Position numbers and translations under genes: made by a program. Of a stretch of DNA of 64,000 nt, positions 1-7,883 are shown piece by piece. The notes below the pieces were generated by a model. That model was not told where the DNA came from, made no database searches, and saw only the letters and a list, made by a program, of their open reading frames with translations. This stretch comes from Peptococcaceae bacterium CEB3 (GTDB lineage Bacteria > Bacillota > Desulfitobacteriia > Desulfitobacteriales > Desulfitobacteriaceae), in assembly GCA_001029295.1 (NCBI GenBank), contig LDXJ01000052.1, positions 46,912 through 110,911 of the forward strand, given 5' to 3'. The number at the start of each line of letters is the position of its first letter. Position 1 is the first letter of the stretch.

Positions 1-443
1 GAGAGCCAACGATGTGCGGTAGGCTGACTGACACCAATATCCCGGCAGGCGGAAGCGAGGTTTAGTAATTGCCCGGTGGAAGCCGCCATGGCCGTGATGA
101 ATTTAAGGAACTTTACTTCATCACCCACTTGGGTGAGTTCCCGCACGTCTCTCTCAATGTAAGACTTTGTGTAGGCTCCGTAGAACATCTGCCAGTCAAT
201 CTCTGGGTTGGCGTGCAGCTCCGGCATACTGCCCCGGTGTATGATCTGCCAAATCTGCTTATAGGTCGTTTTCTTTAAGTCCCAAGATCTTTCCGTGAAA
301 TACCCAGGGGTGGGGATAAAGGGTTTACTAAACTGGGTTCCATTGATTTCACGCAACGAAAGCCCCAGCAGACTGAGGATACCCATGCGCCCCGCCAAGG
401 ACTCGCCTACATTTCTCATCATCCTGAACTGTTGCGATGCCAT
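1..443 (-). pseudogene. DUF4143/AAA_14-type ATPase, internal fragment
   Basis: The minus-strand frame reads SQQFRMMRNVGESLAGRMGI and then the DUF4143 hallmarks YIERDVREL, a TGQLLN segment and TAHRWLS. In this family these follow the Walker A/B ATPase domain, which is missing here: an in-frame stop lies about 30 bases before the first ATG and nothing ATPase-like is seen beyond it. The 3' end runs out of the window. The family's function is poorly defined (putative ATPases often found in accessory regions). I read it as a 5'-truncated remnant; the ATG at 443 is an internal Met of the ancestral gene. Confidence 0.75.
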
Positions 444-524
444 GGTTTGTGTTGCTCTATTCTCTTGCCCCTAAACTTGATTTCACGCATGAAAATTCGC
501 CTCTCTTTCCTCTATTTTTCAACA

Positions 525-932
525 TCAACAAATGCTTTTTAGATCTTCATCCGTTACTGACGTGAATTCATCGCCATCAGACCGGCAAATAAAAAACGTG
601 CCACAGATCACATCTCGCCCAACTCGCCGATTAGGCGGGTAGCCCTTGAGTTTTCCTTCCTCGTCGCACACTAGGAGCAACCCATCGTCCAGATGGATTA
701 CCTCGATGTACCCTCCGACAACATTTTGGCACGCGGCCAGGGTGTTTTGGATTTCCCGAATCTGTGCTAATTGGCCGGGTTGAAAGACCAGAACCTTAAT
801 TTTGTCCACAAGTCGTTCTTCAACTGCGTTCGCGAACTCGTGTGCCATTTTGGTAATAACCCCCTTTTGCTTTTCGCTGAATTTCCCTAACGCTTCTCGG
901 CAAGCCTCTTTGTTGATGGACCATTCGTCCAT
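525..932 (-). CDS. DUF3846-domain protein
   Basis: 135 aa, not secreted. Residues 1-40 form a charged helical head (WSINKEACREAL...). From about residue 44 the frame matches DUF3846: IKVLVFQPG, a VGGYIEV turn, LLLVCDEEGKLKG, an NRR turn and GTFFICRSD. DUF3846 proteins are small, of unknown function, and common on phages and plasmids. The start follows AGGAGGAG at good spacing. The helical head recurs as a stand-alone 51-aa protein at 59237-59392. Confidence 0.75.
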   Translation of the reverse strand: MDEWSINKEACREALGKFSEKQKGVITKMAHEFANAVEERLVDKIKVLVFQPGQLAQIREIQNTLAACQNVVGGYIEVIHLDDGLLLVCDEEGKLKGYPPNRRVGRDVICGTFFICRSDGDEFTSVTDEDLKSIC

Positions 933-1058
933 AGTTTCATCTCCTCCTTTTGGGGTGAACCGCCGCCATACCGCATTATGGGCGGGCGGCCCTGCTTTTG
1001 ATCAGTTTCCCGTGAAACTAACGGTTGCTCAATTTCTGCAATCGTTCTTTCACTTCAT

Positions 1059-1229
1059 TCATTCGATTATCTTAATTTCTTCAACTTTCGTATCTATCTC
1101 TTCCCACGAACCACTTCCGTCTTCATCAAAAGCTTGCGCATATGCTAATTCTTTTGCATCTTCTTCATTTTCAGCCTCAACAAATTGAACCGACCTCATT
1201 TTGTGAGTCATGTAAATAGTGTATTTCAT
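1059..1229 (-). CDS. Small acidic protein, unknown function
   Basis: 56 aa beginning MKYTIYMTHKM and ending in an acidic helix. The pattern (short beta strand, then VEAENEEDAKELAYAQAF) is common in small phage/plasmid proteins. The ATG follows an AGAGGG ribosome site. It lies just upstream of, and co-directional with, the DUF3846 gene, so the two may share a transcript. No function can be assigned. Confidence 0.55.
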   Translation of the reverse strand: MKYTIYMTHKMRSVQFVEAENEEDAKELAYAQAFDEDGSGSWEEIDTKVEEIKIIE

Positions 1230-1460
1230 CGCTCATTATCCCTCTCTTCCTTTTCTCATAGAACGCAATCGTATTGGCCGTAGTCATAATCCGGCCGGAA
1301 TACTATTTGGCTTTTTCCACATTTGCACCCAACGGCACTGTTCACACGAGCAATTCGTATACCTTTTGATGGACGAAGAAATCCGTCTCATCAAACGTTC
1401 TCGCCCTCCTCTCTGTGGTTTCGTATATTATATTATATCATATATTATTAGCAATCGCTA

Positions 1461-1488
1461 TTGCTTTTTCCCGGCCATGGTATATAAT
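1461..1488 (+). promoter_or_regulatory. Predicted sigma-A promoter for the YhaM-like gene
   Basis: TTGCTT at 1461-1466 and TATAAT at 1483-1488 are separated by 16 bases. The -10 lies in an AT-rich stretch (TATATAATATTATC) that resembles the recurring element motif. A strong AAGGAAAGGGG ribosome site and the ATG at 1520 follow. Confidence 0.5.
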
Positions 1489-1519
1489 ATTATCACAACT
1501 AAGGAAAGGGGTGCCTCTC

Positions 1520-2398
1520 ATGTATGCTCAGGGGGATTTTGTCGATAAGACTTTTTATCTCGCCAATGTGCAGCAAGGTTATACAAACAACCAAGGTAAG
1601 CCATACCTTTGCATTGCCCTGGCGGACCAGGACGAGGATTTGGACGGCCACTATTGGGATATGGAAATCGGGAATCTCGGTGCCGAAAAGGGGGATTGTG
1701 CCCGAGTTCAGGGCACCATTCAGGTGTTCAATGGGTCTGTCCAGCTGAAAATCACCAGTCTGCACAAAGTGGCTCCTGTGGATATGATGCGCGAGGGTCG
1801 AACACCCCTAGATGAGCTAATGACCCGACTGGATCGTGTTGTCGCCCATATTCCAGCGGACTCGATTTCCAATGATTTGTGGGAGAGGTTCGTGCAAACC
1901 GACATGTTTCGAGACTTTGTCAACGCACCTGCGGCCATGACCATGCATCACAACTATAAGCACGGACTTCTGGAGCATAGCGTTTCCGTAGCCGATATCG
2001 TGATGCCCCGACTCCCGGAAGACGAGTTTGGAATCGGAACGGTGGCCGCCATCATGCACGATATCGGCAAGGTGGACACCTATGCTTTCGAGGGACCGGC
2101 CGTCGTGATGACGGATCAGGGAAAAATGCTGGGACATATCGTTTTAGGCGTCATGAGGCTCCAACCCTTGCTGGAGGGTTTCCCGGACGCATTCAAGACT
2201 GTTTTCCTCAACGCTGTGGTCGGCCACCACGGCAAATATGAATGGGGTTCGCCCGAATTGCCTAAAACCCGCTTTGCTTGGCTCTTGCATTGGGCCGACC
2301 AGTTAGATTCGGTCAGTCAACATATTGTGGACATGCGGGATTGGAATGGCTGGATGTCCGGGGACAAGATGTTTAGGACGGAGTTGTTAAGGTTTTAG
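1520..2398 (+). CDS. YhaM-like 3'-5' exoribonuclease (OB fold + HD domain)
   Basis: 292 aa from the ATG at 1520, chosen because it follows AAGGAAAGGGG. The N-terminal 80 residues look like an OB-type nucleic-acid-binding fold (FYLANVQQGY...KPYLCIALADQD). Then comes an HD phosphohydrolase domain: HHNYKHGLLEHS near residue 143 and the metal-binding HDIGK near 179, with H-HHGKYEWGSP and an HWAD motif further on. This order matches YhaM, a Mn-dependent exonuclease acting on RNA or DNA 3' ends. It opens the small-gene cluster running to 3419 and is probably an element-borne copy. Confidence 0.8.
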   Translation: MYAQGDFVDKTFYLANVQQGYTNNQGKPYLCIALADQDEDLDGHYWDMEIGNLGAEKGDCARVQGTIQVFNGSVQLKITSLHKVAPVDMMREGRTPLDELMTRLDRVVAHIPADSISNDLWERFVQTDMFRDFVNAPAAMTMHHNYKHGLLEHSVSVADIVMPRLPEDEFGIGTVAAIMHDIGKVDTYAFEGPAVVMTDQGKMLGHIVLGVMRLQPLLEGFPDAFKTVFLNAVVGHHGKYEWGSPELPKTRFAWLLHWADQLDSVSQHIVDMRDWNGWMSGDKMFRTELLRF

Positions 2399-2480
2399 GG
2401 GGCAATTTTGTGCACCTGCCCCGCCTTTCAAAACAAAAAGCAGTGCAAACATCTAAAATCTTTGGAAAGGATGATTCGGA

Positions 2481-2603
2481 ATGTGTAAATGTCGGACCTG
2501 TGACGGCACGGCCTGTCAATGTTCTAAGTGTCCAAACAAGAGCTGCATTTATCTCAAGTATGATTTGTGCCGTAAACGAGAGGTGTTGCGCCGTGAATCG
2601 TAA
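2481..2603 (+). CDS. 40-aa cysteine-rich mini-protein
   Basis: The frame encodes MCKCRTCDGTACQCSKC and continues to 40 aa with eight cysteines, most in the first 27 residues, spaced as for zinc or disulfides. The stop (TAA at 2601) overlaps the GTG start of the thioredoxin-like gene at 2593, so the two may be translationally coupled. A GGAAAGG sequence lies upstream at somewhat long spacing. No family is recognised; the pairing with a thioredoxin-like protein suggests, but does not show, a redox link. Confidence 0.5.
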   Translation: MCKCRTCDGTACQCSKCPNKSCIYLKYDLCRKREVLRRES

Positions 2604-2976
2604 GCGAGTTATGGTCACCGTTTTAGCGGTATTCGTGATTCTTTTGACATTAACTGTGGTCCCAAAGACTGGGTACAGGGTTTACAAATCCGACGGGTCT
2701 ATCATAACGCTCGTCCCGTCTAAGCAGCATCCCCTAATTTTCTTTGCCACTTGGTGTCCTCACTGCCAGCAAGACCTGGCCAACAAAATTAATCCGAACG
2801 CTTATTATATTGACACATTTACGCGGGAACCGAACCCAAAAGCTAGTTTTGCCGCCGTCCGAAACTTTGTCAAGGTTTATCACGCTGACCCAGACTTAAG
2901 CCGCTATTTTGTCAGTGTGGATAAGCAGCCTCGTGGGGTCCCGCACGTGCCATTCATAGAAAAGGGGGTCTTTTAA
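2593..2976 (+). CDS. Membrane-anchored thioredoxin-like protein (WCPHC)
   Basis: 127 aa from GTG 2593. One N-terminal membrane helix (about residues 6-22) is followed by a thioredoxin fold with HPLIFFATWCPHCQQDL, carrying the CxxC redox centre WCPHC. The C-terminal part is short and lacks an obvious cis-Pro strand beyond GVPHVPF. Expected to face outward and act in thiol-disulfide exchange. It overlaps the Cys-rich gene upstream, and its stop overlaps the next start (TAATG). Confidence 0.7.
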   Translation: MNRKRVMVTVLAVFVILLTLTVVPKTGYRVYKSDGSIITLVPSKQHPLIFFATWCPHCQQDLANKINPNAYYIDTFTREPNPKASFAAVRNFVKVYHADPDLSRYFVSVDKQPRGVPHVPFIEKGVF

Positions 2977-3146
2977 TGTTTACCGCTATGATTTTAGTTG
3001 TTGAAACCAACGAATCCCACCCGGTCTACGGCAAGTTTGAAACCCGCGCCGAGGCAATCGAAGCGGCAAAAAATTTGGCTTCGGTGTTGATGGAGACTTA
3101 TGGAGGCAAATATACTTTTGATTTTATAGTGAGCCCGTTGGCGTAA
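2976..3146 (+). CDS. Small protein, unknown function
   Basis: 56 aa (MFTAMILVVETNESHPVYG...). Predicted beta-alpha-beta layout with a short helix FETRAEAIEAAKNLA. AAAGGGGGTC precedes the start, which overlaps the previous stop. Probably co-translated with its neighbours. Function unknown. Confidence 0.55.
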   Translation: MFTAMILVVETNESHPVYGKFETRAEAIEAAKNLASVLMETYGGKYTFDFIVSPLA

Positions 3147-3167
3147 ACAAAGAGGGGGCACGTGACC

Positions 3168-3419
3168 ATGAAACACCAGTATTTCACTCCCCCAGATCAC
3201 GGTTGTGATAAAGAGCAATATTGCCTCATTTGCGACGGCGGTCTCGCCGTATGCAAGGTTTGCCACCTGGCCGAGGGGACATTGACCACGGATTGCCCGG
3301 GCGAGCCAGTGCCTCCGAATCTAGAGGATTTGATCTATTCCGGGGAACTGGATTATAGGGACGGCCGAGGATGGGTCAGCGAGGCGAACCCCACGAATCA
3401 GTCATTGTTAAGGGCCTGA
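3168..3419 (+). CDS. Small zinc-binding protein
   Basis: 83 aa. The ATG at 3168 is preferred over a GTG at 3162 because it sits 9 bases from AGAGGGGG. Two CxxC pairs (CLICDGG, CKVC) and a downstream TDCPGE suggest a zinc knuckle of a type seen in phage and plasmid genomes. Last gene of the short plus-strand run before the insertion sequence. Function unknown. Confidence 0.6.
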   Translation: MKHQYFTPPDHGCDKEQYCLICDGGLAVCKVCHLAEGTLTTDCPGEPVPPNLEDLIYSGELDYRDGRGWVSEANPTNQSLLRA

Positions 3420-3782
3420 TCAGAGTCGCTACCATGCCTAGAGTATGCCTTTCGGGATGGCAGCCGGAATAGACGGCAAAAAGTATAAGTGTCAACGATC
3501 AACTAATCGCTGCTTAGTTCAGCACCAAAACGGAGAGTGCCCAGACAACTCCTGACGGTTTAAAGAGTTGGGATGTTTCTTGCATAGACCAATGCAAGTG
3601 GTGGAGGAAAGGGGTTCGCTGGTTGGCAATTCCAGCGGATGATTCCAGTGCAGAAACCCCCTGATTTTTTGGTCCAAAGGCAGGAATTCGCCCCTGGTAT
3701 GCCGAATTGTACAGTATGACGGACATATTATGAGGTATCTGGATATATTCTGTATATATGGTTATTTGAGGTGATTGTTGCC
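3420..3782 (+). other. Gene-free stretch upstream of the IS1182 transposase
   Basis: About 360 bases with no convincing gene. It holds ACGGCAAAAAGT (3473-3484), which pairs 11 of 12 with ACTTTTTGCAGT at 5590-5601 and may be an IS end. GGATATATTCT at 3741-3751 recurs as a direct repeat at 5611-5621 beyond the transposase. AGGTG precedes the transposase ATG. The element edges are not settled. Confidence 0.35.
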
Positions 3783-5601
3783 ATGTTTAGAGAGAATACG
3801 TTACATAGACAAGAGAAATTGTTTAATAATTTGAGTGGAATGGACCCCCGCTATAAAAGGAGACTGGAAGAAAGTTGGGCTGGACTGTTTTATAAGCATG
3901 TTTTTTGTCAGATTGACGAGAGGTTGTTTTCTCCTCTTTATTCGAGTGATAATGGACGTCCCAATTTTCCTATCAACATCTTGGTTGCGCTCGAAATCAT
4001 CAAGCATTTGAAGAACTTTACGGATGAAGTGCTTTTTGATGCGTTTGCCTACGACTTTCAAATTTCCTACGCCTTGGGCCTACGTAATATCGGCGAACGT
4101 TATTTTGCACGCAGAACCTTCTATGATTTTCGGGCCAGACTGTATCAATACACCTTGGAACACCCCAAGGAAGGAAGTGTGATCTTTCAACAGTTTGAAA
4201 CACTCGTTCAACACTTCATTGAAGTCGCTCAACTGGATACCGAGGAACAGAGAATGGATTCAACTCAGATTATGTCGAACATCAAGCGGGCTGGTCGACT
4301 CGCCTTGGCTTATGATGTTTTGCTTCAAGGAATCAAGGCATGTCCCTTAGAAATCCTTGGTTCTGAGTTTAAAGAGGTCTTAGATCCACATTACAAGACG
4401 AATCTTCTCTATAAATTGAAAGATACCGAAGCCTCGTCACGCCTGGAAAAACTCTTGAATTTAGGCGGTGAATTGAGCCAACTCGTAAAAGACAACTTGG
4501 AATTACAAGGGCGTCTAGAAATTCAAGTACTCGTTCGCTTTATAAAGGAACAAACGGTTCATGATGACGAACGTAACGTGTGGCTCGCGAAAGAAAATAA
4601 AGATATCACCGCAAGTTCCCTTCAATCCGCTTTCGACGCAGAGGCAACGTATCGGAAAAAGGCGGGCAAGAGTCACGTTGGCTTTGTGGTTAATCTCACC
4701 GAGACCTGCGCTGATAATAATCCTGTTCAAATTGTGACAGACTACCAAGTGGAGCCCAATAGCACAAGTGATGTTAAAATGGCCGGTGAGAGTCTCGAAA
4801 AACTCCAAGAAACAACTCCAATGAACGATCTTTACGTGGACGGTGGGTATTATAGCAGCGATCTCGTGAAAAAAGCGGAAGGACAGGGAGTTCAACTCCA
4901 TTACACGGATATGACGGGGCGGAACGTCACCTCGAACAAACTGCCTTACAACGTCTTTAGTATTGAGCACTTCGAAAGGATCTTGAGCTGTCCGAAATTG
5001 CAGGCGCCCTTGCGGAGTAACTTTGATTCCAAGAGCGGCATCTTGAGCGCCCACTTTGACATAAATGTCTGCATGCAATGTCCCTTAAAGGATCAATGTC
5101 CGGTCAAGTTTCAAAAAAGGGATACCGTATTGCGCGTCAGCCAGAAAAGCCTCATGGCCGAAGATACTCGTTTAATCCTGATGGATAAAAAGGATCGAAG
5201 CGAAAACGGTAGTAAACGTGCCGCTATCGAAGGAACCAATTCCGCTTTTAAACGGGCGCATGGAGCTGGGAAACTTAAAGTTAGAGGTTTAGTACGCTGT
5301 AGTTTGGTTATGGGCTTGAAAACGATCGCTCATAACTTCCACCAGATCGTTCGTTTCCTCCAAGGTGATACTCGTCAAAAGTGCAGCAGAAAAAATATAG
5401 ACCTACACCAAGGGATACTTGCGGCCATTTAGAGAAAATGACGGGTTGGAGAGAAGAAATATCCCTCGCATAACGAAAATAGCGCTATTTTCTAAGAGTA
5501 TTCCCTGATCTTGAGGAGCGCAGGATCTACAAGCTGGCAAAAGTCGTTTGGATGGGCAGTCAAATGGGAATGAGACTGCTATCTTTTAGACTTTTTGCAG
5601 T
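3473..5601 (+). mobile_element. IS1182-family insertion sequence (ends tentative)
   Basis: Defined by the full-length IS1182-type transposase at 3783-5432. Candidate terminal inverted repeats are ACGGCAAAAAGT at 3473 and ACTTTTTGCAGT at 5590, giving about 2.1 kb. An 11-base direct repeat (GGATATATTCT at 3741 and 5611) offers an alternative boundary. The right side abuts the remains of a tRNA cluster, suggesting insertion into or beside tRNA genes. Confidence 0.5.
3783..5432 (+). CDS. IS1182-family transposase
   Basis: 549 aa, the normal length for the family. The N-terminal DUF772-like region reads FPINILVALEIIKHLKN and RTFYDFRARLYQY. Next is a DDE-type catalytic domain with MDSTQIMSNI, LYVDGGYYSSDLV and the late RAAIEGTNSAFKRAHG (catalytic Glu), plus a Cys cluster (CMQCPLKDQCPVKF) typical of IS1182. 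It appears intact. The ATG at 3783 follows GAGGTG. Confidence 0.9.
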   Translation: MFRENTLHRQEKLFNNLSGMDPRYKRRLEESWAGLFYKHVFCQIDERLFSPLYSSDNGRPNFPINILVALEIIKHLKNFTDEVLFDAFAYDFQISYALGLRNIGERYFARRTFYDFRARLYQYTLEHPKEGSVIFQQFETLVQHFIEVAQLDTEEQRMDSTQIMSNIKRAGRLALAYDVLLQGIKACPLEILGSEFKEVLDPHYKTNLLYKLKDTEASSRLEKLLNLGGELSQLVKDNLELQGRLEIQVLVRFIKEQTVHDDERNVWLAKENKDITASSLQSAFDAEATYRKKAGKSHVGFVVNLTETCADNNPVQIVTDYQVEPNSTSDVKMAGESLEKLQETTPMNDLYVDGGYYSSDLVKKAEGQGVQLHYTDMTGRNVTSNKLPYNVFSIEHFERILSCPKLQAPLRSNFDSKSGILSAHFDINVCMQCPLKDQCPVKFQKRDTVLRVSQKSLMAEDTRLILMDKKDRSENGSKRAAIEGTNSAFKRAHGAGKLKVRGLVRCSLVMGLKTIAHNFHQIVRFLQGDTRQKCSRKNIDLHQGILAAI

Positions 5602-5644
5602 GAAATCAGCGGATATATTCTCGAATTTCCGATGGCAAAAGAGG

Positions 5645-5694
5645 CAAAGGGTTAGACATGGTATACCCGGGTGCAATTCCCGGCAGGTCCACCA
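5645..5694 (+). other. tRNA 3' fragment (T-arm and acceptor end)
   Basis: CCGGG-TGCAATT-CCCGG forms a perfect T-arm at 5667-5683, followed by CAGGTCC, the discriminator A and an encoded CCA at 5692-5694. The matching 5' acceptor GGACCTG and a proper anticodon arm are not found upstream, where IS-associated DNA lies. I read it as the 3' end of a tRNA gene cut by rearrangement. It sits 3 bases before an intact tRNA, as in a tRNA array. Confidence 0.6.
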
Positions 5695-5697
5695 AAC

Positions 5698-5771
5698 GCC
5701 GACTTAATTTAATGGCAGAATAGCTGCCCTGTAAGCAGCGAGTTTCGGTTCGAGTCCGAAAGTCGGCTCCA
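5698..5771 (+). tRNA. tRNA-Thr (TGT), divergent
   Basis: Acceptor GCCGACT pairs with AGTCGGC; the CCA is encoded (5769-5771). Anticodon stem GCTGC/GCAGC holds loop CCTGTAA, anticodon TGT. T-arm is TTCGG-TTCGAGT-CCGAA. The acceptor stem is that of Bacillus-type tRNA-Thr. Odd points: the D stem is only ATT/AAT around TAATGGCAG, and position 33 is C rather than the near-universal T. Both suggest a mobile-element tRNA or one under relaxed selection. Confidence 0.8.
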
Positions 5772-5783
5772 AAAAACTTTCAC

Positions 5784-5825
5784 GGAGAGTTGGCAGAGTG
5801 GCCTATTGCGGCTGTTTTGAAAAAA
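5784..5825 (+). other. tRNA-Ser (TGA) 5' half, truncated
   Basis: GGAGAGT-TG-GCAGAG...GC followed by GGCTGTTTTGAAAA matches the 5' half of a class II tRNA-Ser through the anticodon loop (TTTGAAA, anticodon TGA). The 3' half (stem partner, variable arm, T-arm, acceptor) is absent. Sequence related to a secretion ATPase begins within 20 bases. The break falls in the anticodon stem-loop. Confidence 0.7.
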
Positions 5826-5840
5826 GAGAGGTATCCGACA

Positions 5841-6047
5841 ATGACAAATTCACTCGAACACTTAATCGAACAAACTATGCAAATGAAGCCTGACCGAATG
5901 CTTGTCTCGGAAATTCGGGGGCTGGATGAGGTGGAACTGCTTTTGAAAACGGCATCCGGTCACCATGGGACAATTACGACTATCCATGCGGTTACGCAAG
6001 ACCGTCAAAAAAGGCAGCCTAACCATGTTGTACAGTGCGTCCGTTAA
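5841..6047 (+). pseudogene. VirB11/CpaF-type secretion ATPase fragment
   Basis: The first 50 residues read MKPDRMLVSEIRGLDEVELL and HHGTITTIHA: the Walker B (Asp box) and His-box region of VirB11/CpaF/GspE ATPases that power type II/IV secretion and conjugation. The N-terminal domain, Walker A and C-terminal part are all missing, and the reading frame degenerates after TTIHA. A remnant of a conjugation or pilus gene. Confidence 0.7.
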
Positions 6048-6594
6048 TTTATTCCAATTCGGTATCGGGCTGGCTTTAATCGTTTTGAATTTGCGCCACG
6101 GTTTTTCCGGCTTGCTCTTCATCCCTTTTGTGCTTTCCGAGTCTATTCAAATGCTGCTCTTGCTGCCCGGGATGCCGTGGAAGGCGCCGCTTCAAGCGAT
6201 TCACGCTCGACCCGCCGATGTGATCATTGCCCTATTGAGCGCAAATTTCTGGCTGATTTGGAACATATGGAAACCGGTCGGCGGCACCTGGGCTACCTCT
6301 GGGTGGGTCTCAATACCAAGTGCCATGCTGTACGTTTTGGGATTCGCTCTCAGTCTGGTCAGCACAATATATCTCTATCCGTCTTTCTCTGTGTTGCCCG
6401 AAAGGCGGAAATTGGTGACGGACGGGCCTTACAAGGTTATTAAGCACCCCATATACACCGGATACGTCTTAATGGCTTTAGGGCAGTCGGCCGCCGGCGG
6501 GTCATTGTTTATGTGGCTTGGGTTTGTGCTAAGCAGCGGGCTGTACTGTTTGCGGGCAAAAAGAGAGGAAAAGGTCCTAACAATGGAGGGATAA
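6025..6594 (+). CDS. Isoprenylcysteine methyltransferase-like membrane protein
   Basis: 189 aa with about five membrane helices. Near the C-terminus it has the ICMT/PEMT-type SAM-binding signature RRKLVTDGPYKVIKHPIYTG followed by a glycine-rich helix. Bacterial members of this family methylate lipids, proteins or small molecules; the substrate cannot be told from sequence. The ATG at 6025 follows AAGGCAG. It overlaps the tail of the ATPase remnant and precedes a zinc-ribbon gene at 2-base spacing. Confidence 0.65.
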   Translation: MLYSASVNLFQFGIGLALIVLNLRHGFSGLLFIPFVLSESIQMLLLLPGMPWKAPLQAIHARPADVIIALLSANFWLIWNIWKPVGGTWATSGWVSIPSAMLYVLGFALSLVSTIYLYPSFSVLPERRKLVTDGPYKVIKHPIYTGYVLMALGQSAAGGSLFMWLGFVLSSGLYCLRAKREEKVLTMEG

Positions 6595-6596
6595 AA

Positions 6597-6962
6597 ATGG
6601 CGATTTTCCGGGCGTTTTGCCCATTCTGGCGTGAAAAATGTCTCAATTGTGGTGAGCGCTTTAGCTTTTTCCAGGATTTGATGCGAAATCATGATATGTG
6701 TGGAATCAGAATTGCTACTTGCCGGAAGTGCCAAACAAAACATTTTAGGGGATTTTCTGAGGACTTGTCTTTGGTTCACCCGTACACGGGCACTAATCAG
6801 GGCGTTTGGGAACATGAGAGTTCGAACAGAATAGTTTTCCCTGTTATTTTAGTCACATCGATCGTAGTTGCAATTTACTCGATCTTGCAGCCCCTGTTTG
6901 GCTGGCCTCATTTGCAAACTATCTTAAATCATATTGTTGGACCCATGCGTAGCCCTAACTGA
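6597..6962 (+). CDS. Zinc-ribbon protein with C-terminal membrane helix
   Basis: 121 aa. Residues 17-50 hold CLNCGERF and CRKCQTKHF, a four-Cys zinc ribbon. A hydrophobic helix (VFPVILVTSIVVAIYSIL) lies near residues 83-100. Start is set by GGAGGG. Probably a tail-anchored protein with a cytoplasmic zinc domain. Function unknown. Confidence 0.55.
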   Translation: MAIFRAFCPFWREKCLNCGERFSFFQDLMRNHDMCGIRIATCRKCQTKHFRGFSEDLSLVHPYTGTNQGVWEHESSNRIVFPVILVTSIVVAIYSILQPLFGWPHLQTILNHIVGPMRSPN

Positions 6963-6985
6963 GTACAGAAAGGGATGACAGCAAA

Positions 6986-7351
6986 ATGGACGAAGCGGAA
7001 ATTTGTTGCTCTTGCGGGGCAGAGTTCACCTGGGAGGAAGTCAAGGCAAAGGGCCAACCTGCCGATGTCGAAGGGATGCTCAACTTTCTGGAACGGCAGA
7101 CCGGCGAATCTTTCGAGGATTGGAACATCACGGAGGCTTATTTTCATGAGTGCGCTTGCGGGCGTGGATTCGTCGTAGCAGAAGTGCCTGATGCGTGTAA
7201 CCCTGATGAAAATGGAGATACAGCCCCGGCCTATTTAACCCTTGGGTTGCACGGAAAGGCGGAAAAGACCGAACGGTTTCTACCGCTAAGGATTCAGAAA
7301 CAGGCGGACAAAGAGGTGCTTCTCAAGCGAGATACGCTGAGGTTAGTTTAA
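6986..7351 (+). CDS. Small zinc-binding protein, unknown function
   Basis: 121 aa. CCSCGAEF near the N-terminus and CACGRGF near residue 57 could form a split zinc site. The C-terminal part holds PDENGDTAPAYLTLG, repeated in a broken copy just downstream (7352-7435). The ATG follows AGAAAGGGATG. No recognised family. Confidence 0.5.
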   Translation: MDEAEICCSCGAEFTWEEVKAKGQPADVEGMLNFLERQTGESFEDWNITEAYFHECACGRGFVVAEVPDACNPDENGDTAPAYLTLGLHGKAEKTERFLPLRIQKQADKEVLLKRDTLRLV

Positions 7352-7435
7352 GTGGCCGCTGAAATTCCAGAAATGTGCGAGCCGGATGAAAATGGATATT
7401 CGGCACCAGCATATCTAACGTTGGGGTGGCAGTAA
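7352..7435 (+). pseudogene. Partial duplicate of the preceding gene's 3' region
   Basis: The frame reads EPDENGYSAPAYLTLGWQ and stops, clearly matching NPDENGDTAPAYLTLGLH of the upstream protein. Only about 27 codons are kept, beginning immediately after that gene's stop. Between 7436 and 7553 another coding-like stretch (VLTEAEYNALVRRVFQ) without a start suggests further gene remnants. Confidence 0.55.
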
Positions 7436-7552
7436 CCTAGACATCCCAAGCCAGGGGAGTGAGATTCCCCGTAGCGGCAAACGTGTCCTCACTGAAGCGG
7501 AATATAACGCATTAGTCCGGCGGGTTTTCCAAACACAAGGGAGTGATAAGCA

Positions 7553-7864
7553 GTGATTAACGGGAGCGACCTCAAACTGGTGAAAATTGAGCGTCATGGG
7601 GGATATTTGGGCGAGTGGTTTTGCTTCTATAAGTACAAAGAGGAGTGCGAACCGGAGGCGAACAAAGTCCGGTGGCCTAACCCAGAGGACAGGTGGTACG
7701 AAGATTATCTGGTTGAGAAGCAAATCCTACAAGCAATCGCCGGCGGGGCTGAGTTTGTAGACGAGGAGAACATCTTTAAGATTCACAATTGTGAACATAA
7801 ATGGGTCCGGGTTGGTTATGATGTCGTATGCAATGAATGCGGCATCAATATAAAAAATACGTGA
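7553..7864 (+). CDS. Small protein with C-terminal zinc motif
   Basis: 103 aa from GTG 7553 after AAGGGAGTG. The last 25 residues hold NCEHKW...VVCNECGIN, likely a Cys/His zinc site. The rest is charged and aromatic with no recognised fold. Function unknown. Confidence 0.5.
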   Translation: MINGSDLKLVKIERHGGYLGEWFCFYKYKEECEPEANKVRWPNPEDRWYEDYLVEKQILQAIAGGAEFVDEENIFKIHNCEHKWVRVGYDVVCNECGINIKNT

Positions 7865-7883
7865 AAAAGCAGAGATATTTGGT

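Noticed and set aside
1415..1519. Longer N-terminus for the YhaM-like protein
   Set aside because: It would read through the promoter and ribosome site; the ATG at 1520 is well placed.
3514..3726. Minus-strand 70-aa open frame before the transposase
   Set aside because: No ribosome site, no family match and it crosses the presumed IS end.
5611..5621. 11-base repeat (GGATATATTCT at 3741 and here) as target-site duplication
   Set aside because: Too long for the usual duplication of this family and placed inside the more likely element ends; kept only as an alternative.
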